64,000 nt of DNA. It comes from Parapristionchus giblindavisi. Its lineage: Eukaryota > Nematoda > Chromadorea > Rhabditida > Diplogasteridae. Where the stretch lies: positions 124,001 through 188,000 of the forward strand of contig CALSFV010000214.1 of the NCBI GenBank assembly GCA_943737045.1, given 5' to 3'. The position numbers and the translations under genes are program-made. This document shows positions 57,501 to 64,000 of the stretch, piece after piece. How positions within the stretch are numbered: position 1 is the stretch's first letter; every line of letters starts with the position of its first letter. The notes beneath the pieces were generated by a model that was given only the letters and a program-made list of their open reading frames with translations, did no database searches and was not told the origin of the DNA.

Positions 57501-60312
57501 ATCTTCTTCCATGTGGAAATGAGACAGCATTTCTCGAGTATGTGCGCCTTGCTCACAAGGGGATGCTTCCAACTTAAGAAGGCAATATGATATGGGAATA
57601 ACTGACCTGAATCAGTTTCCGATGCTGATTACGAATCCGTTTTCAAACGTTGCCCAATCGAACTGAGATTCGGGAAAATCGATATTGAAATTCGCTAGTT
57701 GATTCGGAAATTCGTGTGGCCTCTATATATACCATCCTAATGAGTTCCGGCTGCTGTAGATTAGTGGATAACGTCAAATAGTCGAATTTCAATATCGATT
57801 TTATCGAAGCTCATCTAGATTGGGCAGCGTTTGAAAACGGATTCGTAATAAGCATCGAAAACTGATTCTAGTCATGCTTTTGCCATCTCATATGGCCACC
57901 TTAAGTTGGGAGCACCCCCTTGTCAATTTTATTCATTAAAACAATATTTTTTTAAATAACGCTCCGTGCTCATATGAAAATTGCTATGCATAATGCACAT
58001 TTGGTTTGAAAATAATGGCATAACAAGTAGCACTCGATAGTCATCCACAGCCACAATATGTTCTGTGTTAAGTCAGAGATCAGAAGGGAACGTATATCAG
58101 AGAGAGCGAGAAGAGAAGGGAAGAAAAGGTGGGAGATAATCGATAAAATATTTCTGTCTTTGCCTACTAGTCGCAAGGCAATAAACAAGTACATTTAATA
58201 CGGACAATAAATGAATCGATAAAAATTTGCAGTGTAATATTACTGCATGGAAACCATGAACTCATGGGAAACTCCGTAAATACAAGCATTTCTTACAATA
58301 AAAATCATTGCAACTGGAACGTCACAGAAGATGGTTACACTGTAACAGCTCAATCTATGAAGTGCATCAGATATCAACGTAAGTGTGGTTAACACGGTAA
58401 GTTCACTAACGTTAGTCCGGAGCTGTACACTTATTCCTTTTACTGTTAGGGTATTGCATATCACGCGTAGATGAGCTCATTTGCATGAAAATAATTGATA
58501 TGTTTAATATTCTAATTCTACCGAAATCTTCGGGTGGGTAAAAGTGATTTCAAAAGTTGCACCGAGGCCTACTAATCGATATTTGTTTAAACAAATGTAC
58601 GGCCAAAATACGGAAATGTTCCGAATTATCCGGCGAATGATGATAAAACGATGAAAATATAGTTTAGAAAACATGAAAAAAATCATTTCAATCGCAACTG
58701 GTGCTTCCCTTGTAAGTATCTTACTAACTGTCTTGAAGATGTCCATAGAAATTATATCAAAACAATGTTCGCTAAATGTCATTTACCGCCCTCTTCTTAT
58801 TGTAAAAGACTTATGTCCCTAATCCTGCATACCCTTGAATATATATTTATGATATACAATGTATACATAATACTTTTTTGGGTTATACTGTACCGCTGAG
58901 TCCTAGCGTTAGCGCCTTCAATCTATTGACTGAGAGAGCCTGGTGAGAAGGACCAGTGGCCAGCTCCCACAGTGGTGGATTTAGATCTTCGGTTTGACAC
59001 TTTTTCCGATATTTCTTAACCTTCTTATTGACCGTATAAAATACACTTGTTTATTTGGTACGAGAGTAGCCAACCGCTCCCACAAGATACTTTCTTGTTT
59101 TGCATGGTTCAGAAACTATGCCGATCTCTTTAATATATAACATAGCGCGCGGAGAAGGTCAGCCGGGTTAGAGAGAGGCAGCGGAGAGACAATCGAGAGG
59201 CGGGGCGAGATGTAGAAGGCTACATCTCGATCGCCTCTCGATTGTGACTTCCGTTCGTTAGCATCATTTGTCATTTTATTATGCAAGTACATTTTATACG
59301 CACAATAGTATTGGGTGGATATTGCAGGATGGGGGGATCGAACCTCATGATCCTCTGAATATAGGCAGCGCTCACAACCACTGCGCTATCCCGCCATTCC
59401 AAAGCCCTTTAAAGTTGTTATACATTATGGGATGCTTTATATCTTTATATGTTTCAGCTTCAATGTACAAAAACTGCACGTTTTCTTCCGAGACAAGATC
59501 CTTCTTTGAGAAGGTAGAGATCGACAACGATCGATGGAGAAGAAATGAGACCTTGCATTATTGCGATGGTATCAGAAATATCCATGTCCACATACAGTAA
59601 GTACACTCACAGAAAACTTTGCCTGCAAAGATTTTTTTCACAATTATAGCGATCAATAAGATGCTTTAACATAAAATAAATAGTCTATGCAATGTAAGCG
59701 AAAATAGTACTGTAGTTATATATCCTCGGAAGTCCCGCTCTAAAGTCAAACCCCGAGCAAATTTTACTCGCTGTGTAAAATACATGTGGAACGTTGAATA
59801 TGGATCTTTTGACCAAACTTTTTAGAAACCTTATTCCACGTAGATTTACGACATGGTATCAAAATTAGAGAATTTTGTGGTAAGGTTAAGTAGTTCTCAG
59901 GTACAGTAAATCAAGAATTAAAGCGCTTAGCCAAGGAGAGGAATGTTAGTGGCAATGAACTGTAATGTATAAAAGAAACGACAGTTTTTGAAGAAAATTA
60001 TAGAAAAAAACGAGTGTTACCCTATACCAACATTAACAATTGTATGGTTTTTTCCCGAATACCGTAATCATATAAAAGTGATTTTTTACAAAAAAAAATT
60101 GGAAAATTTTTCGACTAAATTTCCGGTAAATTTTTCATTCCAGGTACACGATAGCCCGAAGCCACGAGAACACTTATCATTATTTCACAAGCATAAATTT
60201 ACATTGTGCCTATGGTCACTGGTTCGTCTCCAGGCCGCCAACTGTGTATAGTCAAACAGTTGAATCCTACGCGTGTGTTAAAGACATACAAAAAGGGAAA
60301 GGAAGACGCTAA
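54577..60312 (+). CDS. Mucin-like Ser/Thr/Pro repeat protein with Cys-rich C-terminus; exon broken by element
   Basis: Upstream exons not identified. Exon 54577-56772 begins ENKDCDKVSYRPHDGFC, then about 50 copies of a 10-residue unit like VVSPSTVPTT, ending TSSLTTTTTK. Exons 57411-57537, 58233-58378, 59458-59596 and 60144-60312 follow with perfect phase and encode about 195 residues with spaced Cys and several N-glycosylation sequons (NCTF, NVTE, NETL), ending VKDIQKGKGRR. Repeats rich in Ser/Thr/Pro are heavily O-glycosylated in extracellular mucins, so a secreted or surface coat protein is likely. The repeat exon is interrupted at 55838-56221 by a transposon that adds an in-frame TGA after three residues and shifts the frame (386 nt including the TA duplication). 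This allele should be truncated unless the insert is removed. Confidence 0.75.
54791..56740 (+). repeat. 30-bp tandem repeat with 240-bp higher-order period
   Basis: The unit TCTCCATCTACCGTACCAAC (first 20 of 30 bp) is repeated about 35 times before the inserted element and about 17 times after it. Within 54850-55830, blocks of eight units recur every 240 bp with the same variants (HSTVTSPSTLQATIVSPPTV). The downstream block lacks this higher order. Confidence 0.9.
55838..56221. mobile_element. 384-bp TA element with tRNA-like unit inside mucin exon
   Basis: Ends CACTGAGCTGAAAGATGCTTA and its inverse; TA on both sides (55836-55837 and 56222-56223). Removing the element and one TA restores the 30-bp repeat exactly (CCACCTACCGTACCC), so this is a recent clean insertion. 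Internal + strand unit: A box TGGCGCAGTGA at 56024, B box GGTTCGGTCCC at about 56067 and TTTT at 56095. Reiterated ATGCTTA/TAAGCAT words fill both arms. Confidence 0.95.
56896..57353. mobile_element. Family-1 copy with nested hAT-like MITE
   Basis: Left end CAAAGGTGGAGTTTCC; right end TTCGCGGGCCCCATCGTTAA. It is in inverse orientation, with a - strand tRNA-like stretch at about 57185-57253 (B box ATTCGAAACC degenerate). A hAT-like MITE (GTCGGATAAGAACCGACTGG.., 56955-57070) is nested in it. In the first intron after the repeat exon. Confidence 0.6.
57556..57922. mobile_element. TNA MITE (family 3) just after exon 57411-57537
   Basis: CAAGGGGATGCTTCCAACT to GGGAGCACCCCCTTG with TCA on both sides. 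Contains TAGATTAGTGGATAACG, the worn A-box half of a tRNA-like unit, at about 57758. The insertion lies only 16 nt past the 5' splice site. Confidence 0.85.
57966..58208. mobile_element. Family-4 MITE
   Basis: Right end GTACATTTAATACGGACAAT is clear; interior AGAGAGCGAGAAGAGAAGGG and ATCGATAAAATATTTCTGTC match the 23929 and 44385 copies. In an intron of the mucin-like gene. Confidence 0.65.
58915..59396 (-). mobile_element. tRNA-derived repeat split by a family-4 MITE
   Basis: Head on the - strand at 59326-59394: A box TAGCGCAGTGG and B box GGTTCGATCCCC. Body GTTAGCGCCTTCAATCTATTG..GGACCAGTGGCC at 58915-59025 matches the element at 28797-29296. Between TTTCTTAACC and TATTGGGTGG a family-4 MITE (about 59030-59308) has inserted. 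Lies in an intron of the mucin-like gene. Confidence 0.75.
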
Positions 60313-60479
60313 TCGGCAAAAATTATTCTAAAGCATTGAATCTGATTAACAAAAAGCTTGTAATGCTTTGTAAACATAAATCACTCATATACGGTCTAGT
60401 AATTAGCACAAGCTTTGGCTTTCTCTTCACATAGTGCAATTTGTAGTATTTCGTGTTGTATTTCTTGTGTAACAATGCA

Positions 60480-61247
60480 GTGGTCTCATTTCGGCCTGGT
60501 TTGGTGAGATATCAATAGCGTCACTAAAATCAGTTATAGATGCTGAAAATAAATCCGTTTTTAGGCAGTGCCTAATCGACCTGAGTTTTGAGAAAATCGA
60601 TACTGAAATTCGACTAGTCCATTTGAAAGTTCGCGCGGTCTCCTACACAAACAATAACGGTGGTTTCGTTAAAGGGAGAGTGACCTCTCTCAATAGCCTC
60701 TTCGGAGGAGCTCCGCTGCAGCTCGTAGTTTGGAGATAATGACTTCTGCTAGCCTCCTATGACGTCAGAAAGATCCAGACTTCTGTGAGAAGAGCGACAA
60801 CTTTAGATGGCGTTTCGTAATCCGTTCAAAGGCACAAGATAGCGCGAGTACAGATTAATGAGAGATTAAAGCCAACTGACAATTGCTACCCAGATAAATA
60901 AGTTTGAAAGTTTGATTTTTTCATTAACCAATTAGCAAAAAAAACTGCTTCAAGGGGGCTCGAACCCGTGGCAATCAAAAGTAAACGCAGACACTTAACC
61001 ACTATACCACACAGGCTGTTTTCTTCGTAGTTGACAGATGAGTTAACGAACCCATCGGTATTGTTTGTGTAGGAGACCGCACGAACATTCGAATTGACTA
61101 GCCGAATTTCAGTATCGATTTTCTCAAACCTCAGGCCGATTAGGCACTGCCTAAAAACGAATTTGTGATCAGCATCTATAACTGATTTTAGTGACGCTAT
61201 TGACATCTCAACAAACCAGGTCGAAATGAAACCATTCCCTAGTTATG
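60480..61247. mobile_element. TNA-type element (family 3) with tRNA-like unit and nested MITE
   Basis: Left part CAGTGGTCTCATTTCGGCC, right part GAAATGAAACCATTCCCTAG; inner arms ACTAAAATCAGTTATAGATG and its inverse. On the - strand, A box TGGTATAGTGG (about 61008), B box GGTTCGAGCCCC (about 60960) and a T8 run (60937-60944). A family-5-like piece (AAAGGGAGAGTGACCTCTCTC) lies at 60672. The tRNA-like part matches that in 37881-38508. Confidence 0.8.
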
Positions 61248-61249
61248 CT

Positions 61250-62195
61250 TATCCATAAATTATTTATCCTTTTTCGATGGGATAAAGTATTAATTTGTTG
61301 GTAAATTTTATACAACTTTGGGTCTCGGGCAAAATCGAATTACTGATTGGAACAAGCCCCGCTTCAAGTGCGGCGTTCTTTTAATTTTGTTTCATAGTAC
61401 AGAGATCGGTTTGCAGAGTTTAAGAGTGAGTTAGTAACGAATAAAGTGATAGTCACGATTGTTTTTACAAACTTTTCAGCATTTTCACAAGTAGATGTCA
61501 TATCGTGTGTTCATGTACATAGGGGGACAATTGGAAATTGAGAGAATGAAGTATGCAGATCAGATAGGTCAGACATTCTCTTACACGTCTTAAAGGGAGA
61601 GTGACCTCTCTCGATGGTCTCTTCATTGTGCACACTATTTCTCTGTTCACTAACAGCGAGATAGTAGTGCGAGTCGAGCAGACCAAAAGAGAGGTTACGC
61701 TTCCTTTGAAAATTGTATCTTCAATGCCCATAACAAGCTTCAAATATGTCATCAAGCAATATCAAATACGTCTTTCTATTCATGTGATGAATCTCTATAC
61801 TACCCGAACATTCTTTTACGAAAAAACTTGAGGGTCCCCATCTTTAAGAGCCATTTCTCAAAAATGATAAACGCAAATCTAGCATATTTTTCTAGAGAGA
61901 ACCGATTTCTGCTGTAAGCAGATTCGCCTCTGAAGATTGAACGTGATAAAATAAATTTTCTGTATTTACTGAATCTTGCTTGATCTTCCTCATGTATGTC
62001 GTAAAGATCAACATCATAAAAATTGGGAAGAGCACGCGCTAAATTGTAGATTTATTGCTAAAAATTGAATAAAAAAGCGATTTCGTCCCAATAGTGACTG
62101 TTTTAAGAGGCGATCGTAAAGGATTGTTTAAGTGTTTCTTCATTTTCAACACTGTAGTGTAATCCTTACTACTGTACACAATTCTCTCGATCCTT
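61250..62195. other. Gene-free spacer with family-5 and family-6 MITE pieces
   Basis: 61590-61713 is a family-5 hairpin (AAAGGGAGAGTGACCTCTCTC to GAGAGGTTACGCTTCC). CTTGAGGGTCCCCATCTTTAA at about 61828-61848 is a family-6 right end. No exon supported. Confidence 0.5.
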
Positions 62196-62199
62196 CAAC

Positions 62200-62735
62200 T
62201 GTTAGGGATACTCCCTATCTCCATATACCCCAGGCTAACTGTTGTGGATCGACCGCTCTGGCGACGAGGCTCGACCGCTCTAGTGCGACTAGAGAGACAG
62301 GCATGAAGAGTGGATAATGAAGTTACATTTGCCTATGAAGATTCCTTTGTGACTGCAGCACAAAGACGACTATATAAGACCCTCCCAATCTCTGATAAAC
62401 CAGTCTATACTGACTCGTCCTGTTGTCTATTGACATTATATTGATACGCGGAATGTCGGCATCCAACTCTAACCGCCTCCCCTATTCCCCTTTTTCCCCT
62501 TTTCGACCCCTAACCCCTTTCCCTTTTACTAGAATGATTTTTTGCACCATGTTGTACTCTCTTTGTCTTAGAATCAGTTCATCTCTCTTTGTCTTTTAAT
62601 TGTATTAGTATTGCATATATATAGAGGCTTTTTGCCATTATCGGTCTCTCAGCGCCCCTCTCTCTCGTCTCCCTCGTGTAGTTTGCGTTGTGTTGATTGA
62701 AGATAAAGGTTTAAGGTAGTCTTGAGTATCTGTAC
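62200..62735 (+). mobile_element. Probable solo LTR
   Basis: Begins TGTTAGGGATACTCCC and ends near GAGTATCTGTAC, which forms a short imperfect inverted end. TATATAAGACCC at 62370 looks like an LTR promoter, followed by T/C-rich sequence, a second TATATATAGAGG (about 62619) and CTCTCTCTCGTCTCCCTCGTG. No internal gag/pol sequence is present. The target duplication cannot be read because a TTAA element abuts the right end. Confidence 0.4.
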
Positions 62736-63108
62736 TTAAAGAAGGGGACCCACGAGTTTTTTTGTGACTAAACTGGCCAGACAGAACTATTGATCACATC
62801 TCCTTGTATACAAAAACAATTTCCTCTAAAACTTTAGATGCCCCAGAATACCGTAATTCGGACTTAAAGTTCATTGATATGCCCAGGGAAAGGCGCGAGT
62901 TTTTGAAATTGAAGCACAACTGTATAGAAAAATGCAAACGGGAATCGAACCAGCGTGGCGCGGTTACAAGCGCTGACTACTAACCACTGAGCCACACGCT
63001 CTACGCGTTCAACCTCTCAAATCTAATAGAGAACATAATGTAGCTTCCTATGTCCCACGTTCCTCTTGTCAACAGCGCACCCCAAATCTCGTGGGTCCCC
63101 TTCTTTAA
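62736..63108. mobile_element. TTAA MITE (family 6) carrying a tRNA-like unit
   Basis: TTAAAGAAGGGGACCCACGAG to CTCGTGGGTCCCCTTCTTTAA, TTAA at both ends. - strand unit at 63003-62938: A box TGGCTCAGTGG, a CTTGTAA loop (a possible TGT, Thr-type anticodon), B box GGTTCGATTCCC and a T5 run (62928-62932). A family-5 element follows at about 63145-63280. Confidence 0.9.
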
Positions 63109-63144
63109 CCGCAAGTCTAAAGAACCCGGCCATTGTTATCATTA

Positions 63145-63280
63145 CACAACCCTTTCCGTTACCTCTCGGAATGGTCTCTACATTGTTCAGACTATTTCTC
63201 TGTTCTATAACAACGAGAGAGAGAGAGAGAGTATTGCGCGTCGAAGAGACCATTGAGAGAGGTTAAGCTCCCTTTAACAA
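63145..63280. mobile_element. TTAA MITE (family 5)
   Basis: CCTTTCCGTTACCTCTCGGAATGG to AGAGAGGTTAAGCTCCCTTTAA with an expanded GA run (63210-63230). Lies 175 bp upstream of the start of the right-edge gene. Confidence 0.7.
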
Positions 63281-63454
63281 CCAGCTGTACCAACATTTAT
63301 TTTGTTCAATAAGCTCGGAATGCCCTAAAAGATTAGAATGGAAAAGCAGAGAAAACAGTCTTTTTTACATTCGCTAGCCTTTCCTCTTATATCTTTGTCT
63401 CTTTGAATCACCACGAAATATACGATTTTCACGGAATGTATTAGTTAAGCTTCG

Positions 63455-64000
63455 ATGTTTGGGGTATACTCGATATTGCTGATTGCATCAATAGGTAAGA
63501 ATTTTTTCTGGAATTAAAAGCGAACTATTTTATGCTTTAAAATATTCTTAAAATATTTTAAACCTTACGAAATTGAGAAATTAAAATATTTTCTGATGCA
63601 ATTCTGAGATGTGATTCTTTATTCAGCGTTAGGGCAGTGTCCTACTCCGCGTAGTCCTGCACACATTCCCTCTATATTCTCATCACATGAGCCTCTGAAG
63701 ATCGTGGATGGAGCCATCAGATGTCCCAATAGGCATATTTTTACAGTAAGTGATCTTTGAACTCACAGAAATTTCATGTCATCATCTTTCCTTTTTTCTA
63801 TCTTTCTTTCAATCTTTCAATCACTGCCTATATTGATTCAGCTATATTTCGTATGAGTTAAGCGAATTCTCCATTTATCATAAGGAGCGTTTATTTCTAT
63901 TACTGTGTCTTGGTGAATGTAGCAATCATCAATCAATCAATGATATAATGTCAAGCAATAATTGCTATAATAGATAAGGATGGAGCGAATGTAGCTAGAG
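63455..64000 (+). CDS. Secreted Cys-containing protein, 5' part (runs off window)
   Basis: Exon 1 (63455-63494) encodes MFGVYSILLIASI, a signal peptide. Exon 2 (63629-63745) joins in phase (completing A-L-G-Q-C) and encodes CPTPRSPAHIPSIFSSHEPL then KIVDGAIRCPNRHIFT, with a GTAAGT donor. The signal exon plus a CPxP..(L)xxVxxxxxxCP exon parallels the first two exons of the - strand gene at 11998-11696, so the two may belong to one family of nematode extracellular proteins. The rest lies beyond 64000. Family name uncertain. Confidence 0.65.

Noticed and set aside
5820..63003. Functional tRNA genes
   Set aside because: A and B boxes are present in about ten places, but acceptor and anticodon stems do not pair well by eye and most lie in transposons, so I call them tRNA-like.

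Overview
The window reads as a rhabditid-type nematode chromosome segment. It is AT-rich, its genes are split into many small exons, and many introns are only about 40-50 nt with GT..(t)ttcag borders. The gene content fits a nematode too: an EGF-plus-ASC (EGAS-like) degenerin channel, secreted Cys-rich and Thr-rich proteins, and very dense miniature inverted-repeat elements. I assign no species. Exons were joined by hand from splice signals, reading phase and protein pattern.

Layout. 0.4-1.2 kb (-): part of an ABHD17-like serine hydrolase running off the left edge. 2.4-3.9 kb (-): a Lys/Ser-rich gene. 6.2-6.6 kb (+): a small secreted basic protein. 8.9-12.0 kb (-): a 15-exon secreted protein with Thr-rich linkers. 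15.1-16.1 and 20.0-21.7 kb (-): small orphan genes. 24.3-46.8 kb: a tandem segmental duplication. Each unit holds a small (-) gene followed by a (+) EGAS-like gene. Copy A (26.9-32.1 kb) has lost its 3' exons, including the pore-side membrane segment. Copy B (40.0-46.2 kb) looks complete, and a fragment of a third unit follows it. 48.0-51.9 kb (+): a bZIP transcription factor. 54.6-60.3 kb (+): a mucin-like Ser/Thr/Pro repeat protein whose repeat exon is interrupted by a 384-bp element. 63.5 kb to the right edge (+): the start of another secreted gene.

Mobile DNA fills most introns and spacers. Comparing unit A with unit B gives pre-insertion sites, so target duplications can be read directly: TTAA (piggyBac-like), TNA (three bases, Harbinger-like), TA (Tc1/mariner-like) and 8 bp (hAT-like). 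The most striking pattern is that elements of at least three of these target-site classes carry an internal tRNA-like unit with an A box and a B box, usually followed by a T run, as a pol III transcription unit would have. Several large foldback elements, one of them 1.7 kb with a TA duplication, also have tRNA B-box-like cores. I regard this recurrent pairing of inverted-repeat elements with tRNA-like units as the best candidate for an undescribed system in the window.
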